Origin: Qipengyuania profundimaris
Lineage (GTDB): Bacteria; Pseudomonadota; Alphaproteobacteria; Sphingomonadales; Sphingomonadaceae
Length of the DNA: 64,000 nucleotides
NCBI RefSeq assembly: GCF_030717945.1
Contig: NZ_JAVAIM010000001.1
Span: forward strand, 309,131 to 373,130
Direction of reading: 5' to 3'
Below are positions 44,985 to 54,519 of the stretch, in pieces (the first letter of the stretch is position 1; every line of letters starts with the position of its first letter). Below the pieces are notes generated by a model. That model saw nothing but the letters and a program-made list of their open reading frames with translations, was not told the origin of the DNA and searched no databases. The translations under genes were made by a program, and so were the position numbers.

Positions 44985-46907
44985 ATGAATACCCGTCCCA
45001 AGACGCCGCTGCTCGACACGGTCGACACTCCCGACGATCTCCGCAAGCTCAAGAAAGAGCAATTGCGCCAACTTTCCGACGAACTTCGGGAAGAGATGAT
45101 CGATGCCGTGGGCACGACCGGCGGGCATCTCGGGTCGGGTCTCGGTGTGGTCGAATTGACCACCGCGATCCATTACGTTTTCGATACCCCGACCGACAAG
45201 CTGGTGTGGGACGTCGGGCACCAGTGCTATCCGCACAAGATTCTGACGGGCCGCCGTGACCGTATCCGCACCCTACGCCAGGGCGGCGGCCTCAGCGGCT
45301 TCACCAAGCGCGCGGAGAGCGAATACGACCCCTTCGGCGCGGCGCACAGCTCCACCTCCATCAGCGCGGCGCTGGGCTTCGCCATGGCCAACAAGATGCA
45401 GAACCGCCCGGGCCGCGGCATTGCGGTGATCGGCGACGGCGCGATGAGCGCCGGCATGGCCTATGAGGCGATGAATAATGCCGAGCAGGCGGGCAACCGC
45501 CTCGTGGTGATCCTCAACGACAACGACATGTCGATCGCTCCGCCGGTGGGCGGCCTGTCCGCCTATCTAGCGCGCATGGTGTCGAGCAGCGAATATCTCG
45601 GCTTGCGGTCCATGGCGTCCAAGATCGCCCGCAAGATGGGCCGCCGCGTATGGGGCGGCCTCGAAAAGGCGGAAGAATATGCCCGCGGCATGGTGACCGG
45701 CGGGACCATGTTCGAAGAGCTCGGCTTCTATTACGTCGGCCCGATCGACGGCCACAATCTCGACCACCTCATCCCGGTGCTGGAGAACGTGCGCGACAGC
45801 GAGCAGGGTCCGGTGCTGATCCATGTCGTGACGACCAAGGGCAAGGGCTATGCCCCGGCCGAAAACAGCGCCGACAAATATCACGGCGTCGCCAAATTCG
45901 ATGTCGTCACCGGCGAGCAGAAGAAGTCCTCCGGCGGTCCGCCCGCCTACCAGAATGTTTTCGGCGAAACGCTGGCCAAGCTGGCCGATACGGACCCGCG
46001 CATCTGCGCCATCACCGCCGCCATGCCGAGCGGGACGGGCGTCGACAAATTCGCGAAGGCGCATCCCGACAAGGCCTTCGACGTCGGTATCGCCGAACAG
46101 CACGGCGTGACCTTCGCCGCGGGCCTGGCAGCGGAAGGCATGCGGCCCTTCGCGGCGATCTATTCGACCTTCCTCCAGCGCGCCTACGACCAGGTGGTGC
46201 ACGACGTGGCGATCCAGAACCTGCCCGTGCGCTTCGCCATCGACCGCGCCGGGCTGGTCGGGGCCGACGGCTGCACGCACGCCGGCAGCTTCGACATCAC
46301 CTATCTTGCCACACTGCCCAATATGGTCGTGATGGCCGCCGCCGACGAGGCGGAGCTGGCACATATGACCTACACTGCCGCCGAATATGACGACGGCCCG
46401 ATCGCCTTCCGCTATCCGCGCGGCAGCGGCACGGGCGTGGAGATCCCTGAGAAGCTCGAGAAGCTCGAGATCGGCAAGGGCCGGATCGTGCGCGAGGGTT
46501 CGAAGGTCGCCATCCTGTCGCTCGGCGCGCGGCTGGAGGAGGCCAAGAAGGCCGCCGACCAGCTCGAGGCAAAGGGCCTGTCGACCACGGTCGCCGACCT
46601 GCGCTTCGCCAAGCCCCTCGACACCGCGCTGATCGAAAAGCTGATGCGCAGTCACGAGGTCGTGGTCACGGTCGAGGAAGGGGCCATCGGCGGCCTCGGC
46701 GCGCATGTGCTGACCTATGCCAGCGACAATGGGCTGACCGACGCGGGGCTGAAAGTGCGCACCATGCGCCTGCCCGATGTGTTCCAGGACCAGGACGATC
46801 CCGCGAAGCAGTACGACGAGGCGGGTCTGAACGCGCCGCACATCGTCGATACGGTTTTGAACGCGCTGCGGCACAACAGCGCCGGGGTGGAAGAGGCGCG
46901 GGCTTAA
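44985..46907 (+). CDS. dxs: 1-deoxy-D-xylulose-5-phosphate synthase
   Basis: First step of the methylerythritol phosphate route to isoprenoids, TDP-dependent. The 640-residue transketolase-type protein has [50 protein letters not shown] (TDP-binding GDG...NN), [32 protein letters not shown] and a C-terminal domain. Ribosome site AAGG lies seven bases before the ATG. The enzyme feeds carotenoid, quinone and hopanoid synthesis. Confidence 0.98.
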   Translation: MNTRPKTPLLDTVDTPDDLRKLKKEQLRQLSDELREEMIDAVGTTGGHLGSGLGVVELTTAIHYVFDTPTDKLVWDVGHQCYPHKILTGRRDRIRTLRQGGGLSGFTKRAESEYDPFGAAHSSTSISAALGFAMANKMQNRPGRGIAVIGDGAMSAGMAYEAMNNAEQAGNRLVVILNDNDMSIAPPVGGLSAYLARMVSSSEYLGLRSMASKIARKMGRRVWGGLEKAEEYARGMVTGGTMFEELGFYYVGPIDGHNLDHLIPVLENVRDSEQGPVLIHVVTTKGKGYAPAENSADKYHGVAKFDVVTGEQKKSSGGPPAYQNVFGETLAKLADTDPRICAITAAMPSGTGVDKFAKAHPDKAFDVGIAEQHGVTFAAGLAAEGMRPFAAIYSTFLQRAYDQVVHDVAIQNLPVRFAIDRAGLVGADGCTHAGSFDITYLATLPNMVVMAAADEAELAHMTYTAAEYDDGPIAFRYPRGSGTGVEIPEKLEKLEIGKGRIVREGSKVAILSLGARLEEAKKAADQLEAKGLSTTVADLRFAKPLDTALIEKLMRSHEVVVTVEEGAIGGLGAHVLTYASDNGLTDAGLKVRTMRLPDVFQDQDDPAKQYDEAGLNAPHIVDTVLNALRHNSAGVEEARA

Positions 46908-46918
46908 CTTAGCGCAGC

Positions 46919-47359
46919 GTGGGTGAGTTGCTGAGCATTCCCGAATGGCTCGCAGTCACGTTGTGGGTCATTTCTGCGCTTAGCATTGCTATGCTTTATG
47001 GGTTCTGGAGCATTCGAAGGGCGCACCGACGCGTCGAAGCCAGCCGCCCCAACCCGACGAAGCAGCAGTTTATTGCAATGATGGAAGAGGATTGCTCTCC
47101 GGAAGTATCGGATTTCCTTTGGGAGAAAGCAGTATTCTACGTCGAGCCGAGACTTACTCCGCACCCTGACGACGATCTCATCCTCGATTTGAAGATCGAC
47201 GAGGATGACATAGCGATGGACTGGCCACGAGACTGGGCCGAACAGCGCGGATTTCACGAAAGCAACTTTCCGAATTGGCCGAACGATTGGCCAGGGACGA
47301 TCCGAAATTACGGCCGCTGGCTCGACATGAGTCCGACGGAACCGTCACCCCGGACTTGA
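46919..47359 (+). CDS. hypothetical membrane-anchored protein, tail encoded by a REP-like repeat
   Basis: The 146-residue product, read from GTG 46919, has one membrane helix (LAVTLWVISALSIAMLYGFW) and a soluble part (HPDDDLILDLKIDEDDIAMDWPRDW) that resembles a DUF1493 acyl-carrier-like domain. The last residues (TEPSPRT) are encoded by the repeat beginning at 47344, suggesting that the repeat replaced or cut the original 3' end. No ribosome site is evident; it may be translated by readthrough from dxs. Confidence 0.55.
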   Translation: MGELLSIPEWLAVTLWVISALSIAMLYGFWSIRRAHRRVEASRPNPTKQQFIAMMEEDCSPEVSDFLWEKAVFYVEPRLTPHPDDDLILDLKIDEDDIAMDWPRDWAEQRGFHESNFPNWPNDWPGTIRNYGRWLDMSPTEPSPRT

Positions 47360-47428
47360 TCCGGGGTTCCGCTTTTCCCAATGTCGCGCTCGAAGGTAGC
47401 TTGACCCCGGCTCGGCGGCCGGGGTGAC
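47344..47428. repeat. REP-like inverted element (GTCACCCCGG family)
   Basis: Begins GTCACCCCGGACTTGATCCG with an internal hairpin CCCCGGA/TCCGGGG and ends with a second hairpin CCCCGGC/GCCGGGG followed by TGAC. The outer ends GTCACCCCGG and CCGGGGTGAC are inverted repeats. This is a known kind of palindromic element in alphaproteobacteria. It overlaps the 3' end of the preceding gene and may end its transcript. Confidence 0.85.
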
Positions 47429-47476
47429 GAAGTGATTGGGTAGTGGCATGGAGTTGGGCGAAAGGACCTTCCGCCC

Positions 47477-48274
47477 ATGACCCTGCTCTCCATCGATACC
47501 GCCGACCACGTCACCACGCTCACCCTCAACCGCCCGGACACGATGAACCCGCTCGGGGCATCGGGCGACGGGGATGCCTTCGCTGCGGCCTGCGATGCGA
47601 TCAATGCGGACATGGATGTGCGCTGCGTGATCCTGACCGGGGCAGGGCGGGCGTTCAGTGCGGGCGGCGACATCAAGGCGATGAAGGAGCGGACCGGGAC
47701 CTTCGGCGGGACCGCGCCGGAAATCTCCGATGGCTATCGCAACAACATCCACAAGGTGCTGCGCGCGCTCTACAGCCTGCGTGTCCCGCTGATTGCGGCA
47801 GTGAATGGCCCAGCCATCGGGCTCGGCTGCGACCTCGCCTGCCTCGCCGACATGCGCATTGCCAGTGACAAGGCGAAGTTCGGTGTTACCTTCCTCAAGC
47901 TCGGCATCATCCCGGGCGATGGCGGCACCTGGATCCTCCCGCGCATCATCGGCGAGGCGCGGGCGGCGGAGCTGTTCTACACCGGCGACGTGATCGATGC
48001 CGCGACCGCGCAGGATTGGGGCCTCGTCAGCCGCGTGGTCGAAGGCGAAGCGCTGATGGACGAAGCCCGCATGCTCGCGAGCAAGGTCGCAGCCATGCCC
48101 CCGCACGCGCTGCGGCAGGCGAAGAATCTGATGCGGCAGGGGCGCTCGGTCAGCTATGACACCGCACTCGAAATGGCGGCGAATACGCAGGCGTTGATGC
48201 ACCTGACCGAGGATCACATGGAGGGCGTGGGCGCGCTGATCGAGAAGCGAGCTCCGAACTTCACCGGTAGCTGA
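47477..48274 (+). CDS. enoyl-CoA hydratase/isomerase family protein
   Basis: Crotonase-fold enzyme, probably in fatty acid or related CoA-ester breakdown. The 265-residue protein has RAFSAGGDIKAM (oxyanion-hole Gly-Gly-Asp), NGPAIGLGCDLACLADMRIA, FGVTFLKLGIIPGDGGTWILPR and YTGDVIDAATAQDWGLV. The Glu common in hydratases at the first catalytic position is not evident (IIPGDGGT holds the Asp), so it may be an isomerase or another family member. RBS AAGGA precedes ATG 47477. Confidence 0.88.
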   Translation: MTLLSIDTADHVTTLTLNRPDTMNPLGASGDGDAFAAACDAINADMDVRCVILTGAGRAFSAGGDIKAMKERTGTFGGTAPEISDGYRNNIHKVLRALYSLRVPLIAAVNGPAIGLGCDLACLADMRIASDKAKFGVTFLKLGIIPGDGGTWILPRIIGEARAAELFYTGDVIDAATAQDWGLVSRVVEGEALMDEARMLASKVAAMPPHALRQAKNLMRQGRSVSYDTALEMAANTQALMHLTEDHMEGVGALIEKRAPNFTGS

Positions 48275-48281
48275 GTCTTTG

Positions 48282-48344
48282 TCGTCCTACCGCTTCGCTA
48301 CTTGAGGACATCTTCGTCGTCCTACCGCTTCGCTACTTGAGGAC
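48282..48344. repeat. tandem 28-bp direct repeat
   Basis: The unit starting TCGTCCTACCGCTTCGCTAC and ending TTGAGGAC occurs at 48282-48309 and 48317-48344, 35 bp apart, with both copies identical. Each unit has GTCCT/AGGAC ends that can pair. They lie between two convergent genes, so they may form terminators for both strands. Confidence 0.85.
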
Positions 48345-48346
48345 GG

Positions 48347-49024
48347 TCATACCCAGCGAAACACACCCGCCGGGATACCGCCCAGCGGCAGGTGCACCCA
48401 CATCAGCACGCCCCAGGCGAGCAGGGCCGCGAGCCAGCCTTTCCAGCCGAGCGCGCCAAGCTTCGACAGGCGCGGGACGAAGCTCGTTTCGGCTTCCCAT
48501 GCGAGCCACGCATCGCCCATCTGGCTGCGCTTCTTCGCGTCCTGCAGCTTGGCGCCGACCAGCGCGAGGACGAGGATCGCTCCGGCGACGATCAGCGTCC
48601 GCATGCTCCACCAGAGCACGATGTGCGACAATGCCCAGAGGGCGAAGCCCCACATCATCGGATGGCGCGTCACGAGAAACGCTCCCGCCGGTCCCGCCCG
48701 CGCTGCCGCCTCCGCTCCGGGCGTAGGCATTGCCGGATTGCGCGGGGTCATCGCGCCGAGGAACAGCGCCAGCGCAGGAAGGGTGAGGAGCGTCGCGACG
48801 GCCCAGCCCAGCTCGCCCGACCCTCCCAGATCGGCCGACGGAGCGTCTTTGAAGGCGAGATACATCCACACCATGCAGGCGATGGCGACCGCGTTGTAAA
48901 CCAGCATGAAGCCGCCCTCGCGCAGCGCCGAGACAAGCGGGGCGCGCAGGGGATGCGACAGCGCGAAATGCGTGCCGACCAGCGCCACCGACGCAGCGAG
49001 AAGCGAAACGAGAGCTTGATCCAT
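48347..49024 (-). CDS. NnrU-family membrane protein
   Basis: The 225-residue protein with about six membrane helices is homologous in pattern to NnrU and isoprenylcysteine methyltransferase-like proteins: LVGTHFALSHPLRAPLV at the start, FLVTRHPMMWGFALWALSHIV (conserved RHPM) and a C-terminal helix. NnrU-type proteins were linked to nitric oxide reduction in some bacteria and to carotenoid steps in other relatives, so the role is open. ATG 49024 (AGGAG six bases upstream) is preferred over GTG 49027. An inverted repeat lies over the leader. Confidence 0.85.
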   Translation of the reverse strand: MDQALVSLLAASVALVGTHFALSHPLRAPLVSALREGGFMLVYNAVAIACMVWMYLAFKDAPSADLGGSGELGWAVATLLTLPALALFLGAMTPRNPAMPTPGAEAAARAGPAGAFLVTRHPMMWGFALWALSHIVLWWSMRTLIVAGAILVLALVGAKLQDAKKRSQMGDAWLAWEAETSFVPRLSKLGALGWKGWLAALLAWGVLMWVHLPLGGIPAGVFRWV

Positions 49025-49032
49025 CACCCACT

Positions 49033-49057
49033 CCTATGTTTACAGCGTCAACATAGG
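49033..49057. promoter_or_regulatory. candidate operator upstream of the NnrU-family gene
   Basis: Perfect dyad CCTATGTT-N9-AACATAGG whose right-hand arm on the gene's strand includes the AGG of the ribosome site. It could bind a TetR-like repressor or fold in the mRNA and hide the start. The rest of the 283-bp gap (49025-49307) shows no other gene. No regulator gene is next to it. Confidence 0.45.
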
Positions 49058-49307
49058 TAGCAGATCGAAACCCTTTTGCAAGCGCCACGTTGCGTCGGAC
49101 GAATGGGGTAGGGCCCTTTCCTACAGTCCGGGCCACGGTGTACGGATATCGGCTGAGGCGCAGAACGATCGAAGCATGCCCCCCGGGGGGCGAGACGGCT
49201 TTCAATGATCACCCCGGCCTGGGGAAAAAGATAAAGATAACCGGTTTTTGGATCGGTCACCCCGGGGCGACACTGCGTCGCCTTCGTCGCCAACCTGTCG
49301 CCCGGCG

Positions 49308-49799
49308 TCAGGGGCTTTCGAAATCGATCAGCTGGACCTTGAACAGCAGCGTCGCACCGCCGGGGATCGGGCCTTTGCCCTCTACGCCGTAAGCCAGTTC
49401 GGCCGGGATCGCGACTTCGATCGTGTCGCCCACGCCCATCTTCGGGATGGCGACTTGCCAGCCCTTGATCAGGCGGCCGAGCGGGAAGGTCGCCGGCTCG
49501 CCCCGGTCGAAGCTCGAATCGAAGGTCTCCCCGTCGATGAAGGTGCCCGCATAATGCACCGTCACCGTGTCCACGACGGTCGGGCTGCGCTCGCTGCCTG
49601 CATAATCGACATAGCGCCAGCGCAGGCCGCCCGGCTCGTAGCGCCAGCCGTCTTCGGCCTTCAGACCCGCGAGATAGCTCTGTTGCGCATTCATCCAGGC
49701 GATGTCCTGCGAGCGGTCGGGCGGGCCGTCCTGTGCCGACAGGGTATGGAACCCGACCGCCAGCGCCGCCGCCCCCAAAGCGAGAAAAGTCGTCCGCAT
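49308..49799 (-). CDS. FKBP-type peptidyl-prolyl isomerase, exported
   Basis: Protein-folding helper in the envelope. The 163-residue protein has a signal peptide (MRTTFLALGAAALAVGFHTL to SAQ) and an FKBP domain with VTVHYAGTFIDGETFDSSF, PATFPLGRLIKGW, KMGVGDTIEVAIPAELAYG and PGGATLLFKVQLIDF. The core motifs are intact. It ends the minus-strand cluster with the two amidohydrolases, being 13 bp from the first, so they are probably one transcript. Confidence 0.93.
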   Translation of the reverse strand: MRTTFLALGAAALAVGFHTLSAQDGPPDRSQDIAWMNAQQSYLAGLKAEDGWRYEPGGLRWRYVDYAGSERSPTVVDTVTVHYAGTFIDGETFDSSFDRGEPATFPLGRLIKGWQVAIPKMGVGDTIEVAIPAELAYGVEGKGPIPGGATLLFKVQLIDFESP

Positions 49800-49812
49800 A
49801 TCTATGGTCACT

Positions 49813-51195
49813 TTACCAGTCGTAGGCCTTGGGCAAGTCGCTCTCGTCGAGATCGCGATAGCGATCGCGCAGGCGGCTCTGGTGGTTTTCGAGGGGTTGT
49901 TCCACCCCGTCGATGAACACGCGGGTCGGCATCGCGCCGACTTCCAGCGGGTCGCCATCCCAAATCACCACGTCGCCCGCGGCACCGGGCGCAAGCACGC
50001 CCGCACGACCGCCAAGCCCGCTGATCCGTGCCGGGACCGAGCTAATGGCGGCGAACGCCTGACCCCAACTCAGCCCGTCGGCGCCGGGTATGCGCGAGAG
50101 AGCCACGAGATTGCCGGCATACTGGTTGAGGTTGCGCGGATTTTCCATCGCCGCGGCATTGATTGCGACTGTTACACCAGCCTTGACCATGCGGCCGATA
50201 TTGCTCTGCGTCGCGGCAAGTTCCTCGAAGCCCTGCGGCAGGTCGTCGAGCCCGTCGGCGATCACCGGAACTCCGGCTGCGGCGATGTCGCTCGCAACTA
50301 GCCAGCCCTCGCTCGCACCGACCAGCACGAGGTCGAGATTGGCGAATTCGCGCTTCAGGGCCAGCACGCTGCGGATATCGGATGCGCGTTCGACCATCAC
50401 ATATAACGGCTGCTCCCCGCGAACCACGGGCACCAGTGCTGCAGCATCGAAGCGGCTGAGGAGCACGTCGTCGCCCCGCTCCGCCCGGTTGTCGACCAGT
50501 CGCGGATCGAGCGGCACATCGTCGCCGCTGCCCTGCTCGGCGGGCCGCGAGCGGATGCCGGGGATGCGCCCGTCGCTGCCGAACTCGTTCGCCTCGCGCA
50601 GGGCGTTGCGCAGCAGGGCGTGGGCCGATGCACGGCTGCCACCGGCGAGGCGCGCACCGCTTTCGCCGAGCGACACGGTCTGGAACGCCCGCGCGCGCGT
50701 CACCGCCTGCGGATCGCTGCCGAGGTCGATGATTGCGCCCTGTCCGCCGAAGATCGAACTGCTGGCCGAAGTTACCGTGGCTGCGCGCGTGACGCCCGCC
50801 GCCCGGTGGATGGCGATATGCTGCGATGCCGGATTGACGATCGGCGCCGCATCCAGCGCAGCGCTGAAGGGCGAATCGCCCGCGCGGATATCGTTGGACT
50901 CGCTGACTGCGCCCACATCCCACAGGCCCAGGTTGGTGACAGTGGCGACGAGGCCGGGCGTGACCCAGGTACCGGGTGCTGCCTCCATCAGCGGCATCGC
51001 CGTTTGCGGCATGCCAGCAGCAGGCCCAGCGTAGACCACGCGGCCGTTCTCCACGACCACGGCGCCGTTCTCGATCGGGTCGGAGCCGTCCCCGGTGGCG
51101 ACGGTCACGCCGGTCATGGCGATGTTCTGTGCGGCAGCGGGAACGGCGGAGGCGCAGGCGAGGAGTCCTGCGGCAACGGCAAGAGCGCGCTTCAT
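49813..51195 (-). CDS. exported amidohydrolase-family protein lacking the usual HxH metal motif
   Basis: The 460-residue protein has a signal peptide (MKRALAVAAGLLACASAVPA to AQN) and an imidazolonepropionase/prolidase-like layout (GAVVVENGRVVYAGPAA at the start; GVLAPGAAGDVVIWDGDPLEV near the end). The site where active relatives read PGxxDxHxH reads TPGLVATVTNLGLW here, so two metal ligands are missing. It may be a non-catalytic partner of the next, complete amidohydrolase, with which it overlaps by 4 bp. Confidence 0.85.
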   Translation of the reverse strand: MKRALAVAAGLLACASAVPAAAQNIAMTGVTVATGDGSDPIENGAVVVENGRVVYAGPAAGMPQTAMPLMEAAPGTWVTPGLVATVTNLGLWDVGAVSESNDIRAGDSPFSAALDAAPIVNPASQHIAIHRAAGVTRAATVTSASSSIFGGQGAIIDLGSDPQAVTRARAFQTVSLGESGARLAGGSRASAHALLRNALREANEFGSDGRIPGIRSRPAEQGSGDDVPLDPRLVDNRAERGDDVLLSRFDAAALVPVVRGEQPLYVMVERASDIRSVLALKREFANLDLVLVGASEGWLVASDIAAAGVPVIADGLDDLPQGFEELAATQSNIGRMVKAGVTVAINAAAMENPRNLNQYAGNLVALSRIPGADGLSWGQAFAAISSVPARISGLGGRAGVLAPGAAGDVVIWDGDPLEVGAMPTRVFIDGVEQPLENHQSRLRDRYRDLDESDLPKAYDW

Positions 51196-52565
51196 TTCAC
51201 ATCTCCTTCGCCCGGCTGGCCAAGCTCGAAATCGCTCACCGGCCTGCGCTTGCGGTCCATTGCATCATACATCAGCGCTCCGTCGATCCAGACCTTCTCT
51301 GGCCGGGAGTAGACGCTCAACGGGTCGCCGTTCCACAACACGACATCGGCCATCTTGCCGGGTTCGAGGCTGCCGGTCATGTCGTCGATGCCCATCGCCT
51401 TGGCGGCGTTGAGCGTGATCCAGCCGATCACGGTCGCATCGGAAATGTCGATGCCGAGCCGGCGACCCGCGGCCTGAGCCTTCGCGGCCTCCTGGTTGAG
51501 GCGCTGGATATCTTGCGCGCTGTCCGAATGGATCACCACGCAAGCACCCTCCCGCTGGAGGAAGGCGGCGTTCTCGAGGATGCCGTCGTAAGCCTCCATC
51601 TTGAAGCCGTACCAGTCGGCCCAGATCGCGCTGCACACGTCGTTTTCGCGCAGCAGGTCGCCGATCTTGTAGGCTTCGACCGCGTGGTGGAAGGCGCTGA
51701 CCTTGTAGCCCATCTCCTTGGCCATATCCATCACCAGCGCCATCTCGTCGGCGCGGTAGCAGTGGTTGTGCACCAGGATTTCGCCGTCGAGCACGCCCTT
51801 CAGCGTCTCCTTGGCGAGGTCGCGCTTCTTGCCATCATAGGCACGCGCATCGAGCCAGGTCTGCCGGTTGACCGCGAAATTGCCCATGCGAGTCGACGGC
51901 ATGCGACCGCGGTTGCCGTAGACGCGCTTGGGGTTTTCGCCGCAAGCCATTTTGAAGCCGTAGGGCGCGCCGGGGAACTTCATCCCCTGCACCGTGCGCG
52001 CAGGCACGTTCTTGAGCGTTACCGAGCGGCCACCCATGAGATTGGCCGAGCCGGGTAGGATCTGCAGCGCGGTAACCCCGCCATTGGCGAGCGCGCGGCT
52101 GAAGCCGGGGTCCTGCGGCCAGACCGAATGTTCGGCCCAGACTTCGGGCGTGGTCGGGCTGGTCGCTTCGTTGCCGTCCGAATGCGCATCGACGCTCGGC
52201 GTGGGATAGTCGCCGAGGTGCGAGTGGATGTCGATGATGCCCGGCGTCACGAACTTTCCGCTGCCGTCAAGAACATCGTAGCCGGACGTATCGAGTGTAG
52301 CGTCGCCGACACCGACCACCTCGCCATCGCGAAACAGCACCGTACCATCGTCGATGCGGTTGCCCGCGCCGTCATAGACGGTCGCGCCAACCAGCGCGGT
52401 GGGCCGACCCGGATAGCGCTCGTAGGTAGAGGAGAAGGGCGCGTTGCCGTCTTCACCGACCGGTGCCGTCCAGTCGGCATCGGACGCATCGTCGGCACTT
52501 CCCGTGGTCGAACATCCGGCCATCGCGAGGGCGGCGGCGCAGGCGAATAGAGCGTAACGTTTCAT
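51192..52565 (-). CDS. amidohydrolase-family lipoprotein
   Basis: Probable envelope metal-dependent hydrolase. From ATG 52565 the product has 457 residues. The N-terminus MKRYALFACAAALAMAGC ends in a lipobox, so it is likely an outer- or inner-membrane lipoprotein. Metal motif is TPGIIDIHSHLGDYPTP; later parts are VHNHCYRADE and CVVIHSDSAQDIQRLNQEA, with the C-terminal GKMADVVLWNGDPLS. Related proteins cleave imides or Xaa-Pro-type peptides. It sits beside a POT peptide transporter, which suggests peptide use. Confidence 0.9.
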   Translation of the reverse strand: MKRYALFACAAALAMAGCSTTGSADDASDADWTAPVGEDGNAPFSSTYERYPGRPTALVGATVYDGAGNRIDDGTVLFRDGEVVGVGDATLDTSGYDVLDGSGKFVTPGIIDIHSHLGDYPTPSVDAHSDGNEATSPTTPEVWAEHSVWPQDPGFSRALANGGVTALQILPGSANLMGGRSVTLKNVPARTVQGMKFPGAPYGFKMACGENPKRVYGNRGRMPSTRMGNFAVNRQTWLDARAYDGKKRDLAKETLKGVLDGEILVHNHCYRADEMALVMDMAKEMGYKVSAFHHAVEAYKIGDLLRENDVCSAIWADWYGFKMEAYDGILENAAFLQREGACVVIHSDSAQDIQRLNQEAAKAQAAGRRLGIDISDATVIGWITLNAAKAMGIDDMTGSLEPGKMADVVLWNGDPLSVYSRPEKVWIDGALMYDAMDRKRRPVSDFELGQPGEGDVK

Positions 52566-52647
52566 GGGTCCCCCAAAGCAGTCGGGCCGGAGCATCGCTG
52601 CCCCGGCCCGCGCGGTCAATTGCCTTTCGTCGAGACGTATCCGACGA

Positions 52648-54519
52648 TCAGCGGTTCTCTTCGTGCTTGCCGGGCATCTGCGGATTGGTCGCGGGGTGCA
52701 TGCCGGCTTCCTGCGCCTCGAGACCGGCACCGGCCTGGCCTTCGAGATCGTCGCCGACATTGTCGTCGCGCAGCGTGTCGAGGTGCAGCAGCTTCTTGAC
52801 CAGGGGGCTGAGCACCATGACGCCGACGCCGATGCCGACGGCCCACCAGCCGACGGTCCCGTAAACGTCGAGAACCAGCTGCTTGCCGGCTTCCTCACCG
52901 ACACCCTCGGCGCCGGTGGCCGCAGCGATCAGGCCGGCGGCGAAGTTGCCGGTGGCCGACGCGAAGAACCACGTACCCATCACCAGCGAAGCGATATGCG
53001 CCGGGCTGAGGCGGTTCATGGCCGAAAGGCCGACCGGGCTGAGGCACAGTTCACCGGTGGTGTGCAGCAGGTAGATCAGGAAGATGAAGATCACCGGCGT
53101 CGGGACGTTCACGCCCACGCTTTCCGCGCCCCAGACGAGGACGAGGAAGCCGAGACCGACCTGCACGACGGCAAGGCCGAACTTCATCGGCGTGCTCGGC
53201 TCCATGCCCTTGCGTGCGAGGCCCTGCCACAGCATGGCGAAGACCGGCGCGAGCAGGACGATGTAGATCGCATTGACCGACTGGAAGATCGACGCGCTGA
53301 CACCCGCGGTATCGACGTGACGATCGGTGAACAGGTTGAGGCTGGAACCGGCCTGTTCGAACAGGGCCCAGAAGACCACCGAGACGATGATCAGGAACAT
53401 GGCCGCGAAGATGCGGTCGCGCTCGTGGAAGGTCTTTACCATCGATTGCTGGATAAGGACCCCGATCAGGACCAGCAGCGAAGCGCCAGCCGTGTACTGG
53501 GCCGGTTCGCTACCCTGCGAGGCCGCGATCAGCGAGACGATCAGGCCGACCGCGCTGGAGATGTAGATGAAGAAGGGCACCGTCGGTGCCGCTTTCCACG
53601 ACCCGTAGGCCATCTGGAAGGTCACGATCGAGAGGACGTAGGCGACCAGCGCCCCGCCGAACCCGCCGAGGAGGACGCCGACGAGTTCCTGATACTGGAT
53701 GGCCAACCAGCACAGGGCGACCATGCCGAGGCCCGCGCCGTAGATCAGGTATTCCTTGCCGCCTGCAATGCGTTCCGGATGCTGCGGTTCGCCCTTGCCG
53801 CGCAGCAGCGGCTTGCCAATGACGAAGAACACGAGACCGATGAGCATGCCGAAACCGGCGAGGCCGAAGCCGTACTCCCAACCCACCGTCTGGCCGAGGT
53901 AGCCGCAGATGATCGAGGCGGTCGCCGCGCCGACGTTAATGCCCATGTAGAAGATGGTGTAGGCGGGATCGCGGCGGATGTCGGTGCGCGAATAGAGCTG
54001 CCCGACGAGGACCGAGATGTTCGCCTTGAGAAAGCCCGAACCAACGATGATCAGCGCCAGCGCAAGCCAGAACACGTTGAGCATCGGGTTATCTTGGCCG
54101 AGCGACCCGTCGCCTTCGAAGGCCATAAAGAAGTGCCCGAAGGTCAGCAGGACCGCGCCGAACAACACCGCCTTGCGCTGCCCGACATAGCGGTCCGCAA
54201 GATAGCCACCGACGACCGGGGCGATGTACACCAAGGCGGTATAGGCGCCGTAGATGACCGAGGCTTCGGCATCGGAAAAGAGCCAATGTTGAACGAGGTA
54301 GAAAATCAGCAGGGCGCGCATGCCGTAATAGGAGAAGCGCTCCCACATTTCGGCCATGAACAGCAGGAACAGGCCCTTGGGATGGCCGATCACCTCTTCC
54401 TGCGGGCGGGTGACAAGCACCATCCCGCCGATGAGGAACGAGACCAGCGCCACGACCGCGATGCGGAAGGCCCACATCTCGTACGCGGAACCGAATGTGA
54501 AGAAGGCGCCTTCGACCAT
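52648..54519 (-). CDS. POT/PTR-family proton-dependent oligopeptide transporter
   Basis: Imports di- or tripeptides with protons across the inner membrane. The 623-residue protein has about 14 membrane helices and the family motif EMWERFSYYGMRALLIFY (ExxERFxYYG). Other typical parts are GGYLADRYVGQRKAV, ANISVLVGQLY and FYMGINVGAATA. The C-terminal 60 residues are soluble and acidic. It precedes the two amidohydrolase genes on the same strand and so may form a peptide-use cluster with them. Confidence 0.94.
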   Translation of the reverse strand: MVEGAFFTFGSAYEMWAFRIAVVALVSFLIGGMVLVTRPQEEVIGHPKGLFLLFMAEMWERFSYYGMRALLIFYLVQHWLFSDAEASVIYGAYTALVYIAPVVGGYLADRYVGQRKAVLFGAVLLTFGHFFMAFEGDGSLGQDNPMLNVFWLALALIIVGSGFLKANISVLVGQLYSRTDIRRDPAYTIFYMGINVGAATASIICGYLGQTVGWEYGFGLAGFGMLIGLVFFVIGKPLLRGKGEPQHPERIAGGKEYLIYGAGLGMVALCWLAIQYQELVGVLLGGFGGALVAYVLSIVTFQMAYGSWKAAPTVPFFIYISSAVGLIVSLIAASQGSEPAQYTAGASLLVLIGVLIQQSMVKTFHERDRIFAAMFLIIVSVVFWALFEQAGSSLNLFTDRHVDTAGVSASIFQSVNAIYIVLLAPVFAMLWQGLARKGMEPSTPMKFGLAVVQVGLGFLVLVWGAESVGVNVPTPVIFIFLIYLLHTTGELCLSPVGLSAMNRLSPAHIASLVMGTWFFASATGNFAAGLIAAATGAEGVGEEAGKQLVLDVYGTVGWWAVGIGVGVMVLSPLVKKLLHLDTLRDDNVGDDLEGQAGAGLEAQEAGMHPATNPQMPGKHEENR

